Source: Deltaproteobacteria bacterium (lineage in GTDB: Bacteria > Myxococcota_A > UBA9042 > PHBI01 > JACKFB01). Taken from it: a stretch of DNA of 64,000 nucleotides. Position 1 is the first letter of the stretch, and the number at the start of each line of letters is the position of its first letter. Where the stretch lies: NCBI GenBank assembly GCA_020632695.1, contig JACKFB010000007.1:62001-126000 (forward strand). Direction: 5' to 3'. The position numbers and the translations under genes are program-made. Under the pieces are notes generated by a model. It searched no databases. It was not told the origin of the DNA and worked only from the letters and a program-made list of their open reading frames with translations. Positions 1 to 7,412 of the stretch are shown one piece after another.

Positions 1-1737
1 CGCCCGCTGCGCCTCCGCCGCCTTCGCGGCTTCGGCAGCCTGCGCGGCCCTGGCCGCCTCGAGCTCGGCCAACGCCCGCTCTGCCTTGGCAGCCTCGGCG
101 GCCCGCGCCGCCTCGAGCGTGCGCATCGCCGCCGTCTGGTTCGCCTCCGCCGCCGCCCGGCCATCGCGATCGATGCGCTCGATGGCGGCCATCTGGCGCT
201 GGTAGGCCTCCTCGGCGGCCTTGGTGCGCGCCTCGGTCTCTGACAGCTTGTCCTCGAGCCCGGCGACCTCCTTCTTCAGGGTGTCGACCTTGGCCTCCTC
301 GACCGCGCTGGCCGACTTGAGCTGGCTCAGCTTGTCCTGCTCGGCCGTGAGCTGGTCCTTCAGCAGCGCGATGCGCGCCTGCTCGACCTCCGACTGCTCC
401 TGCGCCTTCTCGACCTGTCCGCGCTGCTCGCTGAGCGCCTTCTCCAGCGCCGCCAGCCGCTGCTGGGCCAGGGCGCTCTCCCGCGCCGCCGCCGCCGAGC
501 GCCGCGTGGCCTCGGTCTCGTCCCGCCGCGCCACGGCCTCGCCCAGGGCCTCCGTGCGCTTCTTCTCCTGGTCGGCCGCCTCGCCGGTGGCCACGCGCCG
601 CCCCTCCTCCAGCGCGTCGCGCCGCAGGTTGGCCTCACGCAGCGCCTCCTGCGCCTGCGCCCGCGCCAGCCGCGCCTCATTGGTCGCCTCGCGCCGCGTC
701 ACGACCACCTCATCGGCAGCCCGCACCGCGCGCATCTTCTCGCCCAGCTCGGCGTCCAGCGCCACCACGTCGGCGCTGCGCCCCGCGGCGGTCGCCTCGG
801 CAAGCTTCGCCGCCACCGCGTCACGCTCGGCCTGCGCCTTGGCCAGCGCCTCCCGCGCCGTCGCCTCCTCGGCCTCCCGCTTCTCCAGCGCCCGCCCGCT
901 CGCGGCCATGGCCTCCTGGTGCGTGCGCGCCTCCTCCATCGCCTGCTGCAGCGCGGTCGCCTTCTGACGCGCCTCTTCCAGCGCGGTCTTCCGCGCCTGC
1001 TCGGCCCGCACCGCCCGCGCCAGCGCGTCGGCCTTGGCCTGCTCCAGCTCCTTGGTCTTCTTCAGCAGCTCCAACTCGCTCTGGACCTTGTCGGCCTCGC
1101 GCTGCGCCGTCTTCGACAGCCGCTCCGCCTCCGCCCGCGCCTTCGCCACCTCGGCCGTGAGCTTCTCTTCCTGCACCCGCGCGTTGCGGGCCTCGACCCG
1201 CAGCCGCTCCTCGTCGGCGCGCGCCGACTTCAGATCGGCCAGCAGCTTGCGCTCGCGCTCGATCGCCTGCTCGATCCGGCGCGCCTCGACCTCGGCCGCC
1301 TTCAGCCGCAGGTCGGGCGCCGTGCGCTGGGTCCCGTCCACCATCAGCCGGATCGTCGAGCCGACGGTCTTGATGTCGTACGCCGCGTTCTGCTCGAACT
1401 CGATGACGATGCGCCCCACCTCACCGACGTCGCCGTTGTACTGCAGGGCGTGGATGCGCCCGATGACCCCGTTGGACACGTTCATCGTCGCTTCGAGAGC
1501 CGACACGTCGGCGCCCACCACGTCCACGAAGAGGCGCGGCGGGTCGGCGAGCTTGAAGACCGTGAACGTGGGCTTGGCCTGCGACTCGATCTCCACGATC
1601 GTCTGGTCGGAGGCCTCGCGCACCTGGATGCGCTGGATCGCGTTGGCCGCGCGCGGGCTCGCCGAGACTGGCGCCACCGTCGCCGCCACCATGAGGGTGG
1701 TGAGCACGACCGGGATCTGGGATGGAAGGCGCATCAT
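1..1737 (-). CDS. pilQ: PilQ-like AMIN-domain protein with giant coiled coil, partial (3' end outside window)
   Basis: The reading frame is open from an ATG at 1737 to base 1 (579 codons, no stop). AGGAG lies 8 bases upstream of the start; a second ATG follows immediately. The product opens with a signal peptide (about residues 1-26, cut near ASPRA). An AMIN domain follows (about 36-135), the peptidoglycan-binding module typical of the PilQ secretin N-terminus. From about residue 145 to the edge it is Ala/Glu/Lys/Arg-rich heptad sequence predicted to be one long coiled coil. It is the last gene after pilM-N-O-P, which is the pilQ position, so the outer-membrane pilus secretin is the likely identity. 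The secretin domain itself is not in view, and a coiled coil of more than 430 residues is not usual for PilQ. A separate AMIN/coiled-coil protein in the pilQ slot is the alternative. Confidence 0.72.
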   Translation of the reverse strand, partial: MMRLPSQIPVVLTTLMVAATVAPVSASPRAANAIQRIQVREASDQTIVEIESQAKPTFTVFKLADPPRLFVDVVGADVSALEATMNVSNGVIGRIHALQYNGDVGEVGRIVIEFEQNAAYDIKTVGSTIRLMVDGTQRTAPDLRLKAAEVEARRIEQAIERERKLLADLKSARADEERLRVEARNARVQEEKLTAEVAKARAEAERLSKTAQREADKVQSELELLKKTKELEQAKADALARAVRAEQARKTALEEARQKATALQQAMEEARTHQEAMAASGRALEKREAEEATAREALAKAQAERDAVAAKLAEATAAGRSADVVALDAELGEKMRAVRAADEVVVTRREATNEARLARAQAQEALREANLRRDALEEGRRVATGEAADQEKKRTEALGEAVARRDETEATRRSAAAARESALAQQRLAALEKALSEQRGQVEKAQEQSEVEQARIALLKDQLTAEQDKLSQLKSASAVEEAKVDTLKKEVAGLEDKLSETEARTKAAEEAYQRQMAAIERIDRDGRAAAEANQTAAMRTLEAARAAEAAKAERALAELEAARAAQAAEAAKAAEAQRA

Positions 1738-1890
1738 CGGAGCGGCTCCTATGGTCTCACAACCGGCCGAAATGATTGCGAATTTTCGCATTCGGCGGGC
1801 GTAACGGCCATGTTAGGTGGGGCCAGGTTCATGGTCAAAAAAACCAGGAAGTGACGGAGTGCCAAGGGAGAGTGGCACAAATCGGGTCGG
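1738..1890. promoter_or_regulatory. pilP-pilQ intergenic segment with inverted repeat and T-tract
   Basis: This 153-bp gap is the only sizeable break in the pil operon. Read on the minus strand it holds a perfect 6-bp inverted repeat, GTGCCA/TGGCAC (1859-1878, 8-bp spacer). About 15 bases further on is a run of seven T (1837-1843). It could be a weak terminator or attenuator that lowers pilQ expression, or an operator. The T-tract lies too far from the stem for a textbook terminator. The pilQ ribosome binding site (AGGAG) sits at the far end. Confidence 0.3.
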
Positions 1891-2574
1891 TCAGGGGAGA
1901 TCGGTCACGGGACGGGAGGGTGGCACGGCGAACTCCTCCTCGGGGGGAGCCTCCTCGTCCTCGAAGCCGGCGTGGGTCGCCAGGTCGAGGTAGGGCGGCT
2001 TGATGGTGATCTTCGTGGCGTTCTCCTCGTTGGGCTCCTTCACCACGACCATGTACTGGGTGATGGACTCGACGATGCCGCCCTTGCTGCCGATGCGCGT
2101 GTCGCGCTGGATGACGTAGGCCTGGGACTTCGGGTCCACGACGACGGCCTTCGGGACCGCGGTGCCGCTCATGATGATCATGAGACGGTAGTCCTTGAGC
2201 GCGTACTGCTCCAGCGGCCCCCGCGGCGGCTCGTCCTCCACCTTGGCGATGGTCTCCTCGACCTCCTCCCGGGTCTCGACCGCCGGGCGCGGGATGAACT
2301 TCGCCACCCGCGGCGCGAAGAGGTCCTTGGGCGCCGTGTGCTTCTGCTCGAGGAACTTCGCGAAGTAGGGCTGGATGAGGTCCCACTTCGGGTTCTCGAA
2401 CTTCAGCGTGACGATCTCGTCCTTGTCGCCCGACGAGGAGGAGCCCGGCCGGCTGGGCCGCTTGGGCCGCTGCGGCTTCTCCATGAGCTTCTCCTCGCTC
2501 CCACCGCACGACGTCACCAGGGGCGCCGTCACGAGGAGGCCGGAGATCGCCAGCAGGACAACGAGGCGTCGCAT
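1891..2574 (-). CDS. pilP: Type IV pilus lipoprotein PilP
   Basis: The product is a 227-aa lipoprotein. The signal peptide ends in a lipobox (VTSC followed by GG), so Cys is lipidated and the protein is held in the inner membrane facing the periplasm. The ATG at 2574 is preceded by GGAGAG at 8 bases; an in-frame start at 2592 would spoil the signal peptide. A Pro/Ser/Lys-rich linker follows the lipobox. The C-terminal half is a beta-rich PilP domain (residues about 125-205) that in known pili contacts the PilQ N0 domain and PilNO. It lies 27 bp downstream of pilO. The acidic tail (EDEEAPPEEE) is simple in composition. Confidence 0.9.
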   Translation of the reverse strand: MRRLVVLLAISGLLVTAPLVTSCGGSEEKLMEKPQRPKRPSRPGSSSSGDKDEIVTLKFENPKWDLIQPYFAKFLEQKHTAPKDLFAPRVAKFIPRPAVETREEVEETIAKVEDEPPRGPLEQYALKDYRLMIIMSGTAVPKAVVVDPKSQAYVIQRDTRIGSKGGIVESITQYMVVVKEPNEENATKITIKPPYLDLATHAGFEDEEAPPEEEFAVPPSRPVTDLP

Positions 2575-2601
2575 GATGTCAGCTCTCCACATCCCGTCCG
2601 C

Positions 2602-3393
2602 CTACCGCCGCGTCCGCTTGCGGCGCTTCTTGGTCTTGTCACGCTTGGCCCGCTCCGCATCATCGAGGAGCTTGCCCGAGTAGCTGTAGGCGTTCACCGT
2701 GAACCTGGCCTCGATCTTCCAGTTGCCGATGACCCGCGAGTACGCGTCCAGCGCCGACAACACGGCCGAGCTGCGCACGCTGTCGCCGGCGTCGGCCTCG
2801 GTGTTGGTGGGATCCCTGCGGGTTCCGGGCTTGATGTGCCGCTCGTCGCCCGCGGCGCCACCGCCGGGCAGCACGTTGGCCGACTGCTTCCGGAAGGGGA
2901 TCGCCGACAGCTCCAGGTCCTTCACCGTCATCATGCGCATGCCCGGCTGGGCCAGCGCCTCGAAGAAGGAGACCACGACCGGGAACGCGCCCTCGACCTC
3001 CATCTTCACCGGGATGATGTCGACGTAGTCGTCGGGCTGGCGGTCCTTCTTGTCGAACTTCATGATCTTGAGCCCGCGCTCGTCCGCCTGGCGCTTGATC
3101 GACGTGATGAGCGCCGGGATCTGCTCCTTCTCGGGCAGCAGCGCCTTGTTGGCGGCGAGCTGCTCCTTGAGCTCCTCCTCCTGGGCGACCAGCGCGTTGA
3201 AGGGCTCGTCGTCCTCGTACTTCTTGAGCGTCGCCGCCTTCTTCTCGAAGTTCGCCGTCGCGTTGATCGCCTGGGTGATCTCCGCCTGGGCGCCGTCGAT
3301 GAGCACGAAGTAGAGCGCGCCCGCCACGCCGGCGACGACGAGGAAGAAGATCAGCGCCCGCTGGGCGGACGGGAGTGCGTCGAAGCGGTCCAT
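2602..3393 (-). CDS. pilO: Type IV pilus inner-membrane protein PilO
   Basis: The product is a 263-aa bitopic protein. It has a short cytoplasmic N-terminus, one membrane helix (about residues 15-33), a periplasmic coiled coil (about 38-105) and a ferredoxin-like PilO domain with an EGAFPVVVSFFEAL motif region. It pairs with PilN to form the alignment subcomplex joining PilM to PilP/PilQ. Its ATG overlaps the pilN stop by one base (TAATG at 3393), which implies translational coupling. The C-terminus ends in a very basic tail rich in Lys and Arg. Assignment rests on domain order and operon position. Confidence 0.9.
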   Translation of the reverse strand: MDRFDALPSAQRALIFFLVVAGVAGALYFVLIDGAQAEITQAINATANFEKKAATLKKYEDDEPFNALVAQEEELKEQLAANKALLPEKEQIPALITSIKRQADERGLKIMKFDKKDRQPDDYVDIIPVKMEVEGAFPVVVSFFEALAQPGMRMMTVKDLELSAIPFRKQSANVLPGGGAAGDERHIKPGTRRDPTNTEADAGDSVRSSAVLSALDAYSRVIGNWKIEARFTVNAYSYSGKLLDDAERAKRDKTKKRRKRTRR

Positions 3394-4139
3394 TACTTCG
3401 CCCCCCCGGCCGGCGGCGTCTTGGCGGGCGCCTCGGCTGCCGGCGCCGCCACCAGTCCTTCCAGAGCCTCGGGAACCTCGTCACGACGCATCTTCAGCTC
3501 GCCGTTCGGGTTGTAGTTGAGCAGCGCGAACGCCTCGAAGTTGACGACCTCGATCTCCTTGAACTCCGTGTCGTTGGCGATCTGCTGCACCACGGGGTCG
3601 ATGAGCGGGAAGTAGATGCCGCTCTCCAGCCGCCGGTAGAACTCGGCGACGTCCTCGTGGCTCTTGGCCGTGCCCTTGATGTTCAGCTCGCCGTTGTCCT
3701 CGGTGAGCTTGGTCACCCAGAGGCGGTCGGGATCCCAGCCGGACGACCAGCCCGCGGCCTCCTGGGCCTTGAGCTCGTCACGGTTGTAGAGGTTGTCCTC
3801 CTTCTGGGTCAGCACGTAGCTGAGGAACTTGAGCATCTCCGCCGGGCCCGACTTCTCGTGCCGCAGCTTCTCGAAGATGACGTTCTGCCGCGCCAGCTCC
3901 AGCTTGGCGACCTCGCGCTCCTCGAGCTTGGTCTTCTGCTTCTCGAGCTTCTCGACGCGCACCTTCGCGTCGGCCGCCTTCTTCTGCTCGATGGCGACGT
4001 CGCTCTGGATCGACTGGTACCAGAGGAAGAACGCGAAGCACTCGACGAGGACGACCAGGCCCAGCAGCGCCAGCATGCGCTTTCCGGACTGTCGGCGACC
4101 ACGGCCTTCGCGAGTCGGTAGCAGGTTGATGCGAATCAT
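3393..4139 (-). CDS. pilN: Type IV pilus inner-membrane protein PilN
   Basis: The product is a 248-aa protein that begins MIRINLLPTRE, the conserved cytoplasmic INLLP peptide that docks into PilM. A basic stretch, one membrane helix (about residues 22-43), a coiled coil (to about 90) and a periplasmic PilN domain follow. The start overlaps the pilM stop as ATGA, so the pair is probably translated together. The C-terminal tail is Ala/Pro-rich (APAAEAPAKTPPAGG), a low-complexity extension beyond the usual fold. Confidence 0.93.
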   Translation of the reverse strand: MIRINLLPTREGRGRRQSGKRMLALLGLVVLVECFAFFLWYQSIQSDVAIEQKKAADAKVRVEKLEKQKTKLEEREVAKLELARQNVIFEKLRHEKSGPAEMLKFLSYVLTQKEDNLYNRDELKAQEAAGWSSGWDPDRLWVTKLTEDNGELNIKGTAKSHEDVAEFYRRLESGIYFPLIDPVVQQIANDTEFKEIEVVNFEAFALLNYNPNGELKMRRDEVPEALEGLVAAPAAEAPAKTPPAGGAK

Positions 4140-5194
4140 GTGTTGTCACCGGCCTTGCGCAGGCCCTGGCCCACGGCGACGGCGGCCACCGGCGCCATGC
4201 GCTGGAGCGCGTCCACGTCGAACTTCCGTGGGTCGATGATGATGTTCTTGAAGGGGTTGACCAGCTCGACGGGCACCTCGAGGTTGCGCTCGAGCAGCCG
4301 GATGAGCGGTGGGATCTGCGCCGAGCCGCCGGACAGGTAGAGCCGGGAGATGTCCGTGTTCACCGTCGTGGCAGCATAGAAGTCGAGGGAGCGCTGGATC
4401 TCGGTGACGAGCGTCTGGGAGACCTTCTCCGACAGCACCTGCACCTCGCGGGCGATGGTGCTGTTGGTGATGTTGCCCTCCCCCGCCGTCTTGTAGTGCT
4501 CCGCCTCCTCGTAGGACACGTTGAGGTGCTTCTGGATCTCCGCGGTGAGCAGGCCGCCGCCCATCGAGATGTCGCGGGTGAAGGTGGTCATGCCGTTGGC
4601 GATGACGTTGATGTTGATGACCGCCGCGCCGACGTTCACCAGCGCGATGGTCTCGTTGGGCGGGAAGCCGTAGCCCAGCTCGAACATGTTCTGCAGCGCG
4701 AAGGTGTCCACGTCCACGCAGACCGTGCGCAGCCCCGCCTCGGCGACCACCGAGACGTAGTCGTGGATGACGTCCTTCTTGGCGGCCACCAGCAGCACGT
4801 CCATCTGGCCCTGGCCCGCCTTCGGGTTCACGATCTGGACGTCGACGTTCACGTCCTTGATGTCGAAGGGGATGTACTGCTCGGCCTCCCACTGGATCGA
4901 CTCGTCCAGCTCCTCGGAGGTCATCTCGGGCAGGCTGATCTTCTTGATGATGACCGAATGCCCCGAGACGCTGACGCACACATCCCGCTGGCGGATGCGG
5001 TTGGCAGCGACGAGCTCCTTGATCTTCTCCACGATGGCCGTGAAGTTCATCAGGGCGCCATCGACGACCGCCTCCGGGGGAAGCATGGCCATATCGAAGG
5101 CCTGCAGGTGGACCCCTTTGCGATCCTCCCGGAGCTGGATGATCTTGATGGAGCTGGAGCCGATATCCAGCCCGATCGCGTTCTTGCCAGCCAT
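4136..5194 (-). CDS. pilM: Type IV pilus assembly ATPase-fold protein PilM
   Basis: The product is a 352-aa cytoplasmic actin-like protein of the FtsA/PilM family. It starts MAGKNAIGLDIGSSSIKI, the first phosphate-binding motif of the fold. The second phosphate region (VNVGAAVININVI) and the adenosine-type glycine cluster (LYLSGGSAQIP) are visible later. The ATG at 5194 has GGAGG about 10 bases upstream; longer in-frame starts lack a site and would precede the conserved motif. In Myxococcus and Pseudomonas PilM binds the PilN N-terminal peptide and links the motor to the alignment complex. It is the first gene of the pilM-N-O-P-Q operon and diverges from a response regulator gene. Confidence 0.93.
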   Translation of the reverse strand: MAGKNAIGLDIGSSSIKIIQLREDRKGVHLQAFDMAMLPPEAVVDGALMNFTAIVEKIKELVAANRIRQRDVCVSVSGHSVIIKKISLPEMTSEELDESIQWEAEQYIPFDIKDVNVDVQIVNPKAGQGQMDVLLVAAKKDVIHDYVSVVAEAGLRTVCVDVDTFALQNMFELGYGFPPNETIALVNVGAAVININVIANGMTTFTRDISMGGGLLTAEIQKHLNVSYEEAEHYKTAGEGNITNSTIAREVQVLSEKVSQTLVTEIQRSLDFYAATTVNTDISRLYLSGGSAQIPPLIRLLERNLEVPVELVNPFKNIIIDPRKFDVDALQRMAPVAAVAVGQGLRKAGDNT

Positions 5195-5315
5195 AGAAGC
5201 AGCGCCTCCGTCGTGGTTGCATGGGATGAACGGACCCCCCGCCGCGCCGTAACAAACGCCGCTCGCCAATTTTCGCCCGCCGGTCGCTCGCCGCTTCGTC
5301 GCCCTGGAGTCCCCC

Positions 5316-6695
5316 GTGTCCTTGCGTGTCCTGATCATCGATGACGAGAAGCCCTTCGCCGACATGCTCGACACCATGCTGCGAGGCGCCGGCTACGAGA
5401 CGGGCGTGCGCTACCGCGGCGAGGACGGGCTGCAGGCGATGGCCGAGGCGCGCTGGGACCTGGTGCTGTGCGACATCAAGATGCCGCGCATGAACGGGCT
5501 GGACCTGCTCGACGCGATGGCCGAGCGCGGCCTGTCGTCGACGGTCATCATCATGAGCGCCTTCGGGACCATCGACCTGGCCATCGAGGCCCTGCGCCGC
5601 GGGGCCTACGACTACATCTCGAAGCCCTTCAAGCGCGACGAGGTCGTGCTGGTGCTGCGCAAGGCCGAGGAGCGGGAGCAGCTCCGCGCCCGGGTGGCCG
5701 AGCTGGAGGAGCAGGTCAACCGCCTGGAGCACATCGAGGGCGGCGAGCGGCCCCTGCTGGGCGAGAGCGAGCCGATGCGCGAGCTCAAGCGCCTGCTGGT
5801 GAAGGTCGCGGCCTTTCCGACCACCGTGCTGCTGACCGGGGAGTCGGGGACGGGCAAGGAGCTGGTCGCCCGGGCCATCCACCGCGCCAGCCCGCGCGCC
5901 GACAAGCCCTTCGTGGCGGTGAACTGCGGCGCCATCCCCGAGACGCTGCTGGAGTCCGAGCTCTTCGGCCACGTGCGCGGCGCCTTCACCGACGCCCACG
6001 CGGACAAGCCCGGCCTCTTCGTCGAGGCGCACACCGGCACGCTGCTGCTCGACGAGGTGGGCGAGCTGCCGCCGTCGCTGCAGGTGGGGCTCTTGCGCGT
6101 GCTGCAGGAGGGCGAGGTGCGTCCGGTGGGCTCTGCGCGCAGTCGCAAGGTGGACGTGCGCGTCATCGCCGCGACCCACCGCAACCTGGGCGAGGACGTC
6201 GCCGAGGGGCGCTTCCGCGAGGACCTGTACTACCGGTTGAACGTGCTCCCCGTGCACGCGGCGCCGCTGCGCGAGCGCGCCAGCGACATCCCGCTCCTGG
6301 CCGAGCACATCCTCGGCCGCATCGCCGCGCGCATGGGCTTCGAGCGCAGCACCCTGGACCCTGCCGCGACCAAGCTGCTGCTCGGCTACTCGTGGCCGGG
6401 CAACGTCCGCGAGCTGGAGAACGTGCTCGAGCGCGCGATGGTGCTCTCGGACGGCAGCGTCATCCGCCCCGAGGACCTGCCGGCCTACCTTCGCACCAGC
6501 GGCGACCCGGTCCAGGCGGTCGTCGCGTCCGGCGAGCTGTCGATCAAGAAGGCCCAGGCCTTCATCGAGCGGGAGCTCATCAAGCGCGCCCTGGCGGAGA
6601 CGGGCGGAAACCGTACCCAGGCGGCCAGGCTGCTCGAGCTGAGCCACCGCGCGCTGCTCTACAAGCTCAAGGACTACGACCTGCGCGACATCTGA
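5316..6695 (+). CDS. NtrC-family sigma-54-dependent response regulator
   Basis: The product is a 459-aa regulator in three parts: a receiver domain (1-120; DD9-10, phospho-acceptor Asp53, Lys103), an AAA+ sigma-54 interaction domain (about 147-380; Walker A GESGTGKE at 175-182) and a Fis-type helix-turn-helix (about 412-455; GGNRTQAARLLEL). The sigma-54 loop reads GAFTDA (222-227) rather than the usual GAFTGA. The start is GTG with GGAG six bases upstream. It faces away from pilM, so a PilR-like role in pilus regulation is possible, but no partner kinase is adjacent. The nearest kinase (11185-12747) is next to pilD and is a reasonable candidate partner. Confidence 0.9.
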   Translation: MSLRVLIIDDEKPFADMLDTMLRGAGYETGVRYRGEDGLQAMAEARWDLVLCDIKMPRMNGLDLLDAMAERGLSSTVIIMSAFGTIDLAIEALRRGAYDYISKPFKRDEVVLVLRKAEEREQLRARVAELEEQVNRLEHIEGGERPLLGESEPMRELKRLLVKVAAFPTTVLLTGESGTGKELVARAIHRASPRADKPFVAVNCGAIPETLLESELFGHVRGAFTDAHADKPGLFVEAHTGTLLLDEVGELPPSLQVGLLRVLQEGEVRPVGSARSRKVDVRVIAATHRNLGEDVAEGRFREDLYYRLNVLPVHAAPLRERASDIPLLAEHILGRIAARMGFERSTLDPAATKLLLGYSWPGNVRELENVLERAMVLSDGSVIRPEDLPAYLRTSGDPVQAVVASGELSIKKAQAFIERELIKRALAETGGNRTQAARLLELSHRALLYKLKDYDLRDI

Positions 6696-6773
6696 GCGCG
6701 GCGTCCACAGATCCTCGGCGCCTCGCGGGGAGGCCCGTTGTCCTGGGCCCTCGCTCTCTGGCAGGCTGTCGCC

Positions 6774-7388
6774 ATGCGGAATCTCGCGATGGGGCTGCTC
6801 GGGCTGGCCGGGTTGCTGGCGGCGCTCGCCGGGTGCTCGGACGGCGGCGACGGCCAGGGCCCCGACCGCGCCACCTTCGCCGTCGAGGTGCGGGACCTCG
6901 CCCTCACCTTCTGCGGCTGCCACCACGGCTTCGGCTTCGGGCTGGACGGGACCGCCACGGTGCTGGTGGCGAACCTGGGCGACACGCCGGTGACGCTGTC
7001 CGTCGAAGGCCTGGCCATGGACGCGGTGGCCCTGGAGCGGATCGTGGCGGTGAGCGACGCGACCTCGCTGGGCTCCTTGGACTTCAGCAGCGAGCCGGGC
7101 GATCTGGGCTTCACGTTCCGGCGGGCCCGCGACCTGGGCCTGCCGGGGGGCGGGCCGGCGGGGGGCGGCCTCGGCGGTCAGGGCAGCTTCTCCCACGCGA
7201 TCATCATCCCGCCCGGGACGGTCGACGCCCTGGGCCTGACCGTCTACCAGGACCCCGCCTTCTCGGGCGAGATCGTGCAGGAAGGCAGCGCGCACTACGC
7301 GGTGACCCTCTCGCTGGCCGCCGACACAGGTCAGCGCTTCGTCGTCGAGCGCGACGTCACCGTGGGCTTCGAGCCGGGCACGCCGTGA
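6774..7388 (+). CDS. Hypothetical lipoprotein
   Basis: The product is a 204-aa predicted lipoprotein. A short hydrophobic leader ends in LAGC followed by Ser-Asp-Gly-Gly-Asp, an acidic +2/+3 start typical of exported lipoproteins. The ATG at 6774 was chosen because it places the leader correctly. A Cys/His cluster (CGCHHGFGFG, about residues 44-53) and beta-sandwich-like strands (VLVANLGDTPVTLSV) follow. A Gly-rich loop lies near residue 130. No family was recognised. It lies 78 bp after the response regulator and converges on the 7413-11153 gene. The Cys/His cluster could bind metal, but this is only inference. Confidence 0.7.
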   Translation: MRNLAMGLLGLAGLLAALAGCSDGGDGQGPDRATFAVEVRDLALTFCGCHHGFGFGLDGTATVLVANLGDTPVTLSVEGLAMDAVALERIVAVSDATSLGSLDFSSEPGDLGFTFRRARDLGLPGGGPAGGGLGGQGSFSHAIIIPPGTVDALGLTVYQDPAFSGEIVQEGSAHYAVTLSLAADTGQRFVVERDVTVGFEPGTP

Positions 7389-7412
7389 ACGGCGCGAGCC
7401 GCGAGGCGCGGG

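Noticed and set aside
1859..1878. A sigma-54 site reading TGGCAC in the pilP-pilQ gap
   Set aside because: The base pair ten positions after GG is CT rather than GC, so only the inverted repeat is reported.
5195..5315. A sigma-54 (-24/-12) promoter between pilM and the response regulator
   Set aside because: TGGC-like and TTG-like words occur on the minus strand but the GG-N10-GC spacing is not met.
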